From Paraburkholderia polaris (GTDB lineage Bacteria > Pseudomonadota > Gammaproteobacteria > Burkholderiales > Burkholderiaceae): DNA of 64,000 nucleotides. The notes below the pieces were generated by a model. It was not told the DNA's origin. It did no database searches and was given only the letters and a program-made list of their open reading frames with translations. This document shows, piece by piece, positions 1-8,451 of this stretch. The position numbers were made by a program, and so were the translations under genes. The stretch is from positions 1-64,000 of the forward strand of contig NZ_JABBGJ010000036.1 of assembly GCF_012927345.1 (NCBI RefSeq), read 5' to 3'. Numbering within the stretch: the stretch's first letter is position 1; the number at the start of each line of letters is the position of its first letter.

Positions 1-1
1 G

Positions 2-298
2 ACACACAAGCATCCGAGGGTCAGGGCGTGGCTCGCCAGGCATACGCGTTACCACATGCATTTCACGCCGACCTACTCGAGCTGGCTGAATCAGGTTGAA
101 CGCTGGTTTGGCCTGATTACGCAACAGGCGATCCGTCGCGGGTCATTCAGAAACGTGCGCCAGCTCATCGCCAGCATCGAGCGTTATACCGAGCAGTACA
201 ACCAGCACAAGCGTCCGTTCGTATGGACCGCGACAGCCGATTCCATTCTCCAGAAAGTGGCCCGGCTATGCAAAGTTATTTCTGGGACGGAACACTAG
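2..298 (+). CDS. IS630-family transposase, C-terminal part (cut by window edge)
   Basis: The frame is open from the left edge. It reads THKHPRVRAWLARH, then HMHFTPTYSSWLNQVERWF, which is the classic C-terminal block of IS630-family DDE transposases carrying the last catalytic Glu of the DDE triad. The part upstream, with the first two catalytic Asp residues, lies outside the window. The protein ends at a TAG at 296-298. An internal ATG at 56 is not the true start. The element's right terminal repeat could not be identified in the bases that follow. The family is certain enough; whether the element is intact cannot be judged here. Confidence 0.85.
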   Translation, partial: THKHPRVRAWLARHTRYHMHFTPTYSSWLNQVERWFGLITQQAIRRGSFRNVRQLIASIERYTEQYNQHKRPFVWTATADSILQKVARLCKVISGTEH

Positions 299-1214
299 AA
301 GTTCGTTGAATCAATTCATTCAAGCATGCAATCTCAACGGTGATGCCGGGCGCTGCGGACCGGCCGCCACGGTCGCCCTATGCTGCAGGCTTGTAGAGGA
401 ATAGCAGCAGCGTATCGTCGCGCCATCCGTCGCAGGGTGCGTTTGTTCGGCATGTTGGCGACACCGTTGGCTTCACCGACAAACATCTGAGCGAGCGAGT
501 CAGCATCATCGTCAGGCTCAACGCAAAAAGCCGCGTCCATCGCTGTTAATGATTGGGAAGGCCATTGGCGGGTCTCGTACTCGTCGAAAACACTAAAGAA
601 GAGGCGCAGGGCGGCGGACAATCATGTCGCACATCAAGCGCCACATCAAGCGCCACATCAGGCGCCCCGACATGACGGCATGAAGCCACTGATCGCGCGA
701 CCCGCTGCGCAACCGCTGGCACTTATGGACGACCCGCTGTAGCGCCTCCACAACAACCGATGCGCATTGTTTCGTTCGTAACCGGTTGTGAGCATAGTCA
801 TAACGTAAAAATAGAAATCGCTACATTACTGACCGCTGACGTAAAACGCTAAAGCTAATCGGTGCAAAGGCCGTTCGCAATGAGCTTATTGCAATATCGC
901 GGCACGCCAAGGCCACCGCACGCACTTTCAATCTCCGTGCATTGTTTCGGAAGCCAACAAACAGTATTGTTGCCTTTGCGGTATTTCAACGCATTTTGTC
1001 CGCGTCCAATGGCGTCGGACTGAGCGCCATTCTATGCGCGTCAGTCCAGTCAAATGCCAAACGAAGAATTGCCCTCTGCGTCGCTCATGCGCTGCCTGTT
1101 CTCTTTATCAGGCAACGCTTCTGAAAGACCGAAACGCAACGCCTCTCGCAGTCCGTTTGCGCGCTTTCTGTTTGTGCCTTATTCGCATCTGTCTTTATCT
1201 ACCTGGAGAGTAAA
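299..1214. other. 916-bp stretch without a supported gene
   Basis: This stretch separates the IS630 end from the porin. A minus-strand open frame at 334-621 (95 aa) has no recognisable domain or ribosome site and I do not call it. The stretch holds a short tandem repeat (630-665). Its last 200 bp, AT-richer with a GGAG site at 1205-1208, should contain the porin promoter. Confidence 0.6.
630..665. repeat. Three tandem 12-bp repeats
   Basis: Three head-to-tail copies of CACATCAAGCGC occur. The third has one change (CACATCAGGCGC). They lie in non-coding sequence between the IS630 end and the porin gene. No function is visible. Confidence 0.85.
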
Positions 1215-2384
1215 TTGGAATTCAGCAAGACTTGCCTGATTTCACTGGCCGCCTTCGCTGCCGCTGGAACCGCCCACGCTCAAAGCAGCGTCACGCTGTA
1301 CGGAACGATCGACACGGCGCTCACGTATGTTCACAACGCGACCGCAACGGGTCAAAACGTGTGGTCGGTAGGCAACAACAGCAACGGCGATCTGTCAGGC
1401 TCGCGTTGGGGCATCAAGGGTCAGGAAGATCTCGGCAGTGGATTGAAGGCGATTTTCCAGTTGGAAAACGGTTTTAATCCGACTACCGGCGCATTGGGAC
1501 AAGGCAACCGCGAATTCGGCCGTCAGGCATTCGTGGGTCTTGCTAGCGATCAGTTCGGTACGCTGACGCTCGGCCGTCAATACGACCCGCTGGTCGATAT
1601 GGTTCAAGGCATTACTGAAGATAACTATTTCGGCAGTATCTTCGCAACGGCCGGCGACGTCGACAATTACGACAACAGCTCGCGCACCAACAACGCAATC
1701 AAGTACGTGTCGCCAGTGTACGCAGGCCTGCAGGTCGAAGGCATGTACGCACTGGGCGGCGTAGCAGGTCAAACCGGTTCGGGCCAGACGTGGTCGCTCG
1801 CTGCTGCGTACAACAACGGTCCGATCTCGGTGGCCGGTGGCTACTTCGTTGCGGACAATCCGACGGTTGCAACCGCACAGCGCACGGGATGGGGCGGTAC
1901 GTCGGACGGCACGTTCGACGGCTCGCTGATCAACCTGGGCTACCAGACCGCGAAGTCGATCAACATTGCCCGCATCGCGGCGCAATACGACGCCGGCCGT
2001 TTCACGTTCGGCGCAGCTTATAGCAATTCACAATACAAGGCGGACTCGCAATCGGTGTTCGGCTCGACCGAGAAGTTCAACACCGGGCAAGGCTTCCTGA
2101 ACTACCAGGCAACGCCTGCCCTGCTGGTCGGTGTGGGCTACAGCTACACGAAGTCGAGCGGCGATACGGGCGCGACGTACCATCAGGTTTCGCTGGGCGC
2201 GGACTACAGCCTGTCCAAGCGGACCGACGTCTATCTGGTCAGCGCATGGCAGCACGCGAGCGGCGAGACGCTCAATGCGGACGGCACGGCGGTGGTCGGC
2301 GCGCAGGCTTCGGTGGGCTCGTACGGCTACCCGGGCACCAACTCGCAGGAACTGGTCAGCCTCGGTCTGCGCCACAAGTTCTGA
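1215..2384 (+). CDS. OmpC-like general porin
   Basis: Predicted 16-strand outer-membrane porin for diffusion of small hydrophilic solutes (Gram-negative porin family 4, OmpC-like). The 389-aa product has a signal peptide ending THAQ-like at 'GTAHAQ', then SSVTLYGTIDTALTY, the standard mature N-terminus of Burkholderia porins. It also has the loop/strand signature GSRWGIKGQEDLGSGLKAIFQLE and the C-terminal LGLRHKF ending in Phe, as BAM substrates need. The chosen start is a TTG at 1215, six bases after GGAGAG; no in-frame ATG fits the signal peptide better. It is monocistronic, with a strong terminator downstream. The family is clear; the substrate is not. Confidence 0.93.
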   Translation: MEFSKTCLISLAAFAAAGTAHAQSSVTLYGTIDTALTYVHNATATGQNVWSVGNNSNGDLSGSRWGIKGQEDLGSGLKAIFQLENGFNPTTGALGQGNREFGRQAFVGLASDQFGTLTLGRQYDPLVDMVQGITEDNYFGSIFATAGDVDNYDNSSRTNNAIKYVSPVYAGLQVEGMYALGGVAGQTGSGQTWSLAAAYNNGPISVAGGYFVADNPTVATAQRTGWGGTSDGTFDGSLINLGYQTAKSINIARIAAQYDAGRFTFGAAYSNSQYKADSQSVFGSTEKFNTGQGFLNYQATPALLVGVGYSYTKSSGDTGATYHQVSLGADYSLSKRTDVYLVSAWQHASGETLNADGTAVVGAQASVGSYGYPGTNSQELVSLGLRHKF

Positions 2385-2413
2385 TGTTGCTGGCAGGCTA
2401 TTGAAGGAAGGAA

Positions 2414-2445
2414 GAAGACGGGTACTGCGTGTGGGTCCCGTCTTC
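2414..2445 (+). other. Perfect 9-bp stem in the porin 3' region
   Basis: GAAGACGGG at 2414-2422 pairs perfectly with CCCGTCTTC at 2437-2445 across a 14-base loop. It lies between the porin stop and the terminator at 2470. It probably folds in the mRNA 3' end and could protect the message; that role is inference. Confidence 0.6.
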
Positions 2446-2469
2446 CCGGCTTCATCGCGGTTTGTCATG

Positions 2470-2504
2470 AAGCCCGCCATGCTTAGGCATGACGGGCTTT
2501 TTTT
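2470..2504 (+). terminator. Rho-independent terminator of the porin
   Basis: AAGCCCGCCATGC and GCATGACGGGCTT form a 13-bp stem with one mismatch and a TTAG loop, followed directly by a run of seven T. It lies 86 bp after the porin stop codon. This is a textbook intrinsic terminator on the plus strand. Confidence 0.9.
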
Positions 2505-2664
2505 CATGGCGTCGCCTCATGCCAAATTAGGGTTATCCCCTAATTTGACAATATTGTTTTCCTCCGATGCCTCTTAATCTTAAGCGTGCGCTTACCTAAA
2601 CTGTGGTCATTGGTAACGAACATAGGTGCTCGTAACCGCATCACCAAATGTCGAGGTAAACATC

Positions 2665-3003
2665 ATGAAATCGCTCATACAAGCCGTTGTTGTTGCTGTA
2701 GCACTTGTCGCTCCGGTTGCTTCCTTTGCTCAGTCGAACGCGCCGAAGACCCGCGCGGAAGTGCGCGCAGAACTGGTTCAGCTTGAAAAGGCCGGCTACA
2801 ACCCGGCCGCCCGCGATAACACGACGTATCCTGCCGAAATTCAGGCGGCTGAGGCTCGCGTTTCGGCACAGAGCGCCGTTGCGCAGGCTCCGGTTGCCGA
2901 CACCAGCGGTGTGGGTGGCGTAGCAGGTGGCTCATCGGCATCGGGCGCGGCTCAGCCGACGTCGTACCATGACGGAATGAAGCCGATTTACTTCGGCCAG
3001 TAA
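2665..3003 (+). CDS. DUF4148 small exported protein
   Basis: A 112-aa protein with a cleavable signal peptide (MKSLIQAVVVAVALVAPVASFAQ). The mature part opens with TRAEVRAELVQLEKAGYNP, which is the diagnostic core of DUF4148, a Burkholderiales family of small periplasmic proteins of unknown role. The C-terminal half is Ala/Gly/Ser-rich and probably unstructured, ending YHDGMKPIYFGQ. The ATG at 2665 is preferred over the upstream in-frame ATG at 2626 because it starts exactly at the signal peptide and follows GAGGTAAA. It is monocistronic and no partner is evident. Confidence 0.88.
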   Translation: MKSLIQAVVVAVALVAPVASFAQSNAPKTRAEVRAELVQLEKAGYNPAARDNTTYPAEIQAAEARVSAQSAVAQAPVADTSGVGGVAGGSSASGAAQPTSYHDGMKPIYFGQ

Positions 3004-3070
3004 GCCGACGCGACCGAACCAGTGCGTGGAGTGATGCGCGCTGGCTGACCAATGCGCGGGACTTGTGCCT

Positions 3071-3089
3071 GTCAGCCGAAACGGCTGAC
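3071..3089 (-). other. Hairpin overlapping the stop of the 46-aa gene
   Basis: GTCAGCC and GGCTGAC form a perfect 7-bp stem around a 5-base loop. It overlaps the TGA of the small minus-strand gene. No T run follows, so it is not a clear intrinsic terminator. Confidence 0.5.
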
Positions 3090-3212
3090 ACAATGGAAAG
3101 CCCCGTATCGGCAGGTTGCAATCGCTTCAGCGTCGAACTGTGAAACAGCCTGTACGAACGCAACCGACCAACGGCCGCAGACATCGCGATAACGGATCGA
3201 ATATGTGAGCAT
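3072..3212 (-). CDS. 46-aa hypothetical protein
   Basis: A small minus-strand frame begins at ATG 3212 after a good GGGAGA ribosome site five bases upstream. It encodes MLTYSIRYRDVCGRWSVAF followed by VQAVSQFDAEAIATCRYGAF and ends HCVSRFG. Codon choice looks coding and the composition is balanced, with Cys at 12, 34 and 41. Its stop overlaps a GTCAGCC/GGCTGAC hairpin (3071-3089) that may end the transcript. It lies downstream of the Cys-rich frame at 3294-3509 and may share its message. I do not recognise a family. Confidence 0.5.
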   Translation of the reverse strand: MLTYSIRYRDVCGRWSVAFVQAVSQFDAEAIATCRYGAFHCVSRFG

Positions 3213-3293
3213 GGCAATCTCCCTATCTGTGACTAGCGGGTGCATTCGCCATCAACGGGGCCGTGGCGCCCTTCGTCGCCGATGCTGAAGGGT

Positions 3294-3509
3294 TCATCTC
3301 GTTCCGGTCATCGTTGGCTGCTGGCAAACTGCAAATCCGCTCCATTCCTCGGTCATTTCGGTGAAACACTTCGCACAGCAGACGGCGGTAATGTTCGGCC
3401 AAAGGCTCACGTGTTTCCGAACGTCTTCCTTCAACTCGCCGCATTCATCGCAACGATCCAACACACGGACCTGCAGCGGTCGGCTGTGCCACTTTTCGAG
3501 CGCGTTCAT
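3294..3509 (-). CDS. 71-aa Cys-rich hypothetical protein, zinc-ribbon-like
   Basis: Starting at the ATG at 3509, the product reads MNALEKWHSRPLQVRVLD and contains a CDEC pair (about residues 20-23) and CCAKC (about 44-48). Two CxxC-type pairs separated by about 20 residues suggest a small zinc-binding fold. A GAGGG stretch lies about 12 bases upstream of the start. The next gene on the same strand (3072-3212) begins 81 bases downstream. No family recognised. Longer upstream readings lack Cys spacing logic and a ribosome site, so the shorter start is chosen. Confidence 0.45.
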   Translation of the reverse strand: MNALEKWHSRPLQVRVLDRCDECGELKEDVRKHVSLWPNITAVCCAKCFTEMTEEWSGFAVCQQPTMTGTR

Positions 3510-4529
3510 GTCAGCAGCCCTCGTGTTGATCTGCGACGTCGACGGCGAAGATGTTCGCGCCCATGCTCCGCAGTTCTGCGGGAGTTGGATCATCTCGGCG
3601 CGGCTCGAGCAAATCTCTTGCGTTCGTCCTCATCGTGGCCCTCACTGGATACAGATGCTGCTAAATTCAACAGTCCGGCGATACACGTTCTTATTCAGCC
3701 AGGGGACGAACGTGTACTCGTCGTACGCGTTGCTACCGATATAAACGCAGTTATGCAGAACGTTTGACATGGCCGATCTTCAAATGAAATCGCTAAGTCT
3801 ATGGAATCAAGATAGACGGACGGCTCTAAGAAAACTATTCTACGAGCGGTCGCTGCAGTTCTACGTGAACATAGTGCGCTTATACGTTTGGATACCTCGA
3901 GGCATCCAGGAAGCAAGTGTTCGAGTCTTGGCGACGATGTTGCGGGATCCGTTACCGGAAGCCGGTCATACGCAGGTGGGAGACATCCATTCCTAAGCAG
4001 GAGCAGCGCCTGCCAGTCGTAGAATGGTCTTTTGCGCTTGCACGTTTAGCGATTCGAAGGAATGAATGACCGCTTCTGCACTCAGAAAGCTGCCGATTAC
4101 ATGGCGCCTGGTCCAGCGTCCGCGTTGGGTTGGGTTCGGAAGCTTGGTATCGGTCGAAGCCCGTGAAGTGCGGACTGACCAGCGACTTCCGGGCCCGGCC
4201 ATCGAAGACCGTTCGAATGCGAGCTCATACAAAATTTCGAACGTCGGCTTTACCGAGATGTTGCCGAAGATCTATGACCATCCCCATTTTTTGAACCCCG
4301 ATCTTTGACACTGTGATTGATTCGTCGAACTTTGTCTGTGCGAGCGAGTTGGTCGTTCTGCGGTCCTGAGCGGTCAACGTCAAATGCGGTGCTCACGACC
4401 ACACATGGCAGAATTTAACGCCGGCTTGGCAGAATCCGCTGCAAGATTTCCCACGTCTCGAAGGTGTTAAGCCAGTACGATGCATTTCAGCGCGGCGCTC
4501 CGGCCTCGCAAGAATAGGAAGCCTGTGCG
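3510..4529. other. 1-kb stretch without a convincing gene
   Basis: Several 70-130 aa frames exist on both strands (for example 3769-3996 plus and 3993-4232 minus), but none shows a domain, a ribosome site or consistent codon use. GC is lower and more uneven than in neighbouring genes, which fits decayed or foreign DNA. The last 150 bp should carry the promoter of the MOSC gene. Confidence 0.5.
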
Positions 4530-5339
4530 ATGTCACTGTCCCAAGCCGCTGTTGCATCGATTCACCGATATCCCGTCAAGTCAATGATGGGTGAGGAACT
4601 CAACTCAGTCGAGGTTACGAAGCGCGGAGTAGCGGGCGATCGCGCCTACTCGCTTATCGATGTCGAGACCAATAAGCTCGTCAATGCGAAGCATCCCCAA
4701 AAGTGGCCGGAGATGTTTTCCTATCGTGCCCGTTACACGGCGCCCCCGGCTTCGTCCCAGGACGTGCCACCGGTCTATATCACTTTGCCCAACGGCGATG
4801 TGATCGACTCCACATCCGGCGATGCAGAGCAAACGCTATCTGCGGCGCTGCGCAAAGCCGTGCGTCTGGTGCGGCCCGACGAATCGGACAAAGGGTTCGA
4901 GGGCTTTGTGCCTACCGTCGAGGGCGTGTCCGACCACGACTTCGTTTTCGACAAGATCTCTCCACCGGGGACGTTTTTCGACATCGGTCTAATCCATATC
5001 CTGACGACGTCGACCATCGACGCGCTACGGAAAACGGTGCCTGATAGTCGCATCGAAAGCCGTCGCTTTCGCCCAAATCTTGTCATCCGTACCGATGGCG
5101 AGGAAGGTTTTGTCGAAAACGCATGGGTGGGTCGAACCGTGCGCATAGGCCAGGTTGTGCTAAAGATAAAACAGCCGACTCAACGATGTGTGATGACTAC
5201 CTTGGCACAGGGAGACTTGCCCAGGGACATCGCTGTCCTCAAGGCGATCTACCAGAATAACGGTGGCAACATCGGCGTTTACGCGGAACCTGTACAGATC
5301 GGGACGGTGCGAGTCAACGACGCGGTCGAGTTGATTTGA
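4530..5339 (+). CDS. MOSC domain protein (YcbX/YiiM-like)
   Basis: A 269-aa protein with the MOSC N-terminal beta-barrel (IHRYPVKSMMGEEL at about 11-24, GVAGDRAYSLID at about 35-46) and a C-terminal MOSC domain. The invariant Cys is C220 in PTQRCVMTT. Relatives such as YcbX and mARC reduce N-hydroxylated compounds through a molybdenum cofactor bound at this Cys, normally with a reductase partner. Here no ferredoxin domain is fused and no reductase gene is adjacent, so electrons must come from elsewhere. It is a stand-alone gene with an AGGAAGCC site before the ATG. The domain call is firm; the substrate is unknown. Confidence 0.88.
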   Translation: MSLSQAAVASIHRYPVKSMMGEELNSVEVTKRGVAGDRAYSLIDVETNKLVNAKHPQKWPEMFSYRARYTAPPASSQDVPPVYITLPNGDVIDSTSGDAEQTLSAALRKAVRLVRPDESDKGFEGFVPTVEGVSDHDFVFDKISPPGTFFDIGLIHILTTSTIDALRKTVPDSRIESRRFRPNLVIRTDGEEGFVENAWVGRTVRIGQVVLKIKQPTQRCVMTTLAQGDLPRDIAVLKAIYQNNGGNIGVYAEPVQIGTVRVNDAVELI

Positions 5340-5752
5340 TAACTGTAATATCGACGTTCATCTTGGCGAGGGACTCACTCGCCAATACTTCTTGTGCAAT
5401 GACCGGGCCGAGCGTCAACACTACGTGATGCGGTTCTGAGAGACGAGGGAAGCCGCGATGGGTCGAATGCGTTGCATCAGAATTTGAAAGTGCAGGACAT
5501 AAGTGACCCCCAGACCGCGGAAGCCGCCGTTCAAGTCGCGCTAGCTCCAACGGCCGGAAAGGGGGCGGGCGCGGCCCGCTGCATGCAGCAGGTGCAGCGG
5601 TAGGGCGCAAGTTTTCCGAGACGGCGCCCGTCCGCTCTACAATCGAGTTGCACGGTGGAACTGCAACCACGGGGTTCGCTGCTTGTTCTCTCGCAGCAGG
5701 AATCCTACGTTCCGCGGCGAACCCGTGCCTGTCCCCGTGTGCGTATTGGTGC
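5340..5752. other. 413-bp intergenic stretch, no gene seen
   Basis: This lies between the converging ends of the MOSC gene and the minus-strand SDR. No coding frame, RNA gene or clear terminator is visible. It contains a GC-rich patch near 5560-5600. Confidence 0.5.
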
Positions 5753-6505
5753 CTACGTCAACACCTGGCCGCCATCGACCACCAATGTCTGGCCTGTGAT
5801 CCAGCCCGCGTGCGAGCTGGCGAGAAACAGCACCGCGCTGGCGACCTCGCTTGGCGTCCCGAGCCTGCCGAACGGAACCGAACTCAGTATCCGTTCATAC
5901 AGCTTGGGATCGGAAGTCCTGCGCTGTTCCCACGATCCGCCGGGAAATTCGATCGAGCCGGGTGCGACCGCGTTGACACGGATCCGATCGGGCGCGAGCG
6001 TCAGCGCATGGGAAGCCGTATAGTGCATGACCGCCGCCTTGATCGCCGCGTAAGACTGGGTACGTGACGACGGACGCAGCGCTGAGATGGACGTCACATT
6101 GACGATGGCGGCGTTGGCCGACTGCCGCAGGAACGGCAATGCGGCATGACCCGCGCGCACCGTTGCCATTAGATCGACTTGAATACCGGCCTCCCAGCCG
6201 GCTTCGGTATCCCCGCCTCCGAAACCGGACGCGTTGTTGATCAAAATGTCGATGCCGCCAAGCGCCTCGCCGGCGGCCGCAATGTAAGCGCTGATCGCCT
6301 CGCCGTCAGCGAGATCGCAAGGTGCGGTATGGACCGGGTGGTCATAGACGGCCAGCTCGGCCTCGACCGCTTTCAATCCTTCGAGGTTACGTGCACAGAC
6401 GGACACGGCGGCGCCTGCCTGCGCGAACCCGAGCGCGATGCTGCGGCCGATGCCGCGCGAGCCCCCCGCGACGACGACGCGTTTATCGTTGAAATCGAAA
6501 CCCAT
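5753..6505 (-). CDS. SDR-family NAD(P)-dependent oxidoreductase
   Basis: A 250-aa classical short-chain dehydrogenase. The nucleotide-binding Gly motif is GGSRGIG at 14-20 and the NNAS structural motif is at 90-93. The catalytic set is S139, Y152 and K156 (YxxxK). The C-terminal signature is GWITGQTLVVDGG. The Gly motif starts with GGS instead of TGG, a common variant. The length matches the family. It likely oxidises or reduces a sugar, alcohol or 3-oxoacyl-type substrate, which cannot be narrowed from sequence. It is encoded alone, and a GGAGGCAAAT ribosome site precedes its ATG. Confidence 0.92.
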   Translation of the reverse strand: MGFDFNDKRVVVAGGSRGIGRSIALGFAQAGAAVSVCARNLEGLKAVEAELAVYDHPVHTAPCDLADGEAISAYIAAAGEALGGIDILINNASGFGGGDTEAGWEAGIQVDLMATVRAGHAALPFLRQSANAAIVNVTSISALRPSSRTQSYAAIKAAVMHYTASHALTLAPDRIRVNAVAPGSIEFPGGSWEQRRTSDPKLYERILSSVPFGRLGTPSEVASAVLFLASSHAGWITGQTLVVDGGQVLT

Positions 6506-6639
6506 GAATTTGCCTCCAGGCAGTGACGTGAGCGTCAGTATGGCCGAAACTTTTGGATTTCGTCGGCGCCGCCCGCATTAAAACCGTCAACGTCGCAACA
6601 ATAATAATGTCAACAAGCACGCAGGTGATCTGTCTGTTA

Positions 6640-6803
6640 GGTACTGTCAACTTAACGGAATTGGCGAGAATTTTTCAGCCAAAAGTGGGAGTCGACTTCC
6701 AATTCGAGCCGTTATCGCGGCTATGGATGGGCGTCGGCGAGCCCGAAAAAAATGCCATCGGGGTGGGACCTGCATAAGGCCGATTTGCTTAAGTTGACAG
6801 TAC
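6640..6803. mobile_element. 164-bp inverted-repeat mini-element (IS6-type ends, MITE-like)
   Basis: GTACTGTCAACTTAA at 6641-6655 is repeated as a perfect inverted copy, TTAAGTTGACAGTAC, at 6789-6803. The sequence GGTACTGTCAA resembles IS6-family termini such as the GGTATTGTCA ends of the complete element at 30730. The 130 bases inside hold no transposase. The right end directly joins the middle of a broken IS6 transposase frame. It is either a deletion derivative of an IS6 member or a small element inserted in one. No target duplication was found. Confidence 0.6.
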
Positions 6804-7016
6804 GCACGCAAGCGTTCCTGTCGAGTTTCGGACCGATCCGGCGGCACTTCGCACTGAAGCGGCATCTAATACGTGCGTCGCTCCACCGCAAACAACTCAG
6901 CGAACGCTTTGCCGCGTGGCATCGTTTCACCGAGCTTACCCAAAATCCGTCCGGCTTTTAAGGAAAGCTCTGTCCATCGCACTACTGCGACGCGAACACT
7001 TTAATGTGACAACGCC
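6804..7016 (+). pseudogene. IS6-family transposase, C-terminal remnant
   Basis: From about 6804 the plus strand encodes RTQAFLSSFGPIRRHFALKR and, further on, RFAAWHRFTELTQNPSGF, then TAA at 6959-6961. This is the C-terminus of an IS6-family transposase, closely matching the one on the opposite strand at 7542. Everything before residue RTQ is missing and replaced by the inverted-repeat mini-element. A degenerate right terminal repeat, GTGACAACGCC, ends near 7016. It is not functional. Confidence 0.8.
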
Positions 7017-7158
7017 CTTGCCTGGCGATAGTGCCATCTGCGCGTCAGCTTTGCGACACGATTGCCCGAGTAGACTCGGATCCTGTTGTGCGACCGAAAT
7101 TCGGCACCAAATCTTCAATCCCCGCCGACACCCTACAGTTCTTTAGCACGAGTCGATC

Positions 7159-7440
7159 ATGATCCGAATCGCTTATATTGCAGCAACCGTGGCCATCATG
7201 AGTTGCGCGGCGCCCGCCTTTGCACAGGATGTCTCTTCCGGCACACAAGAGCCACCCGCTGTTGCAAACGACAATTTAAACAGCGTCACCGACAACGGTG
7301 TGGGTATGGACACCAACGGACAATCTGAATCCGGAGCCCCGAGCGGTCTGACGCGCCTTGACGTAGAGCGCCAGCTGTATCAGGTCGAACGGGACGGCGA
7401 ACTCGCACACCTGAATCAGACGATCTACAAAGGAAATTAA
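7159..7440 (+). CDS. Small exported protein, DUF4148-like
   Basis: A 93-aa protein with a signal peptide (MIRIAYIAATVAIMSCAAPAFAQ). The mature part has a disordered Ser/Asn/Gly stretch, then LTRLDVERQLYQVERDGELA and HLNQTIYKGN at the C-terminus. The 'R-x-V-x-x-x-L-x-x-x-E-x-D/G' pattern resembles DUF4148 but the match is weaker than in the gene at 2665. It is sandwiched between two oppositely oriented IS6 remnants, so its neighbourhood has been rearranged. Periplasmic location is likely; the function is unknown. Confidence 0.65.
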   Translation: MIRIAYIAATVAIMSCAAPAFAQDVSSGTQEPPAVANDNLNSVTDNGVGMDTNGQSESGAPSGLTRLDVERQLYQVERDGELAHLNQTIYKGN

Positions 7441-7486
7441 GGACGCCGGAGAAACGTCTGCACTTCAGCCAAACAGGCCTCCGACA

Positions 7487-8269
7487 GGCATTGTCACGTT
7501 GGCTGATCGACGGCGCAAATCTACAGAGGACGCGCATTTGCTCAGACGGCTGACGGATTCTGGGTGAGTTCGGTGAAACGATGCCATGCGTCAAAACGCT
7601 GAGCGAGCTGTTTGTGGTAGAGAGAAGCGCGCAGCAAATGTCGCTTGAGCGCGAAGTGCTGCCGGATCGGTCCGAAGCTCGAGAGAAACACCTGGGTGCG
7701 CTTTGGGTCGCGCCGCGCAAGCGCCGCTCACGTTCACGCGTAGGTTGATGGCTATTCTCGGCCCGATTGTTCCCGCGGGCTGCAGCCTTGACGAACGCGT
7801 GTCGGACGTTTGCCAGCTCGGGGATCCTGGAATTCGCGGCCGGATAACTGCGCAACTGGTCGGTGACGATCCTGCGCGGCACCGTGCATGAACGAAGCAC
7901 GCGCCTGAAAAATCGTTCGGCTGCGGCCGTGTCGCGCCGCTTCTGCAGCAGGATATCGAGTTCGGCGCCGTGCTCGTCGACCGCTCGCCACAGGACATAA
8001 GGTTCACCGCGCAGCCTCACGAACAATTCATCGAGATGCCAGGTACTGCCCGGTTTGCGTCGCACAGCCTTGGCGCGATACGCGAACCCCGCGCCAAATT
8101 TATCGCACCAGCGGCGCACGCTTTCGTAGCTCACCACGATGCCGCGCTCGAACAGCAGAGCTTCAATGTCGCGCAAGCTCAACTGAAACCGGAAATACCA
8201 GCGAACGGCACAACTGATCACCGCCGCCGGGAAGCGATGGCCGTGATAGAGAGATTTCGTCTTTTTTAT
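7487..8269 (-). pseudogene. IS6-family element remnant with frameshifted transposase
   Basis: On the minus strand the frame reads KKTKSLYHGHRFP, then the helix-turn-helix block LSLRDIEALLFERG, the first Asp region WHLDELFVRLRG, the second in IVTDQLRSY and the Glu in NRAENSHQPTRERERR. About 4 bases are missing near 7711-7713. The rest (RDPKRTQVFLSSFGPIRQHF to ELTQNPSAV, stop at 7542) continues in another frame. The expected ATG is ATA, with an in-frame stop before it. A terminal repeat, GGCATTGTCACGTT, starts at 7487, but no partner was found beyond 8269. It is inactive. Confidence 0.85.
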
Positions 8270-8451
8270 CTCCCGATTTTACGCGACCACCTCCTATTGG
8301 TGCATGCGGAGCTGGCAACGGCTCGGTATGAAGCCACTAGTGCGGTGAAAGCCGTTCGCACGATCCGGGGGAGGATCGCCGCGGGATCGTCATCCGGCCG
8401 GGTTGCGCCGGTCCTCATGAGGGGATCTCGCGGGCGCGGAACGCTTACCCT

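Noticed and set aside
334..621. 95-aa minus-strand frame after the IS630 end
   Set aside because: No ribosome site, domain or neighbour support; kept only as part of the non-coding note.
630..665. Possible CRISPR array
   Set aside because: Three 12-bp head-to-tail units without spacers; a plain tandem repeat.
3769..3996. 75-aa plus-strand frame
   Set aside because: Plausible composition but no start signal, no domain and uneven codon use.
7159..7440. Composite transposon carrying the 93-aa gene
   Set aside because: The flanking IS6 pieces are different members and both broken, so a functional composite is not supported.
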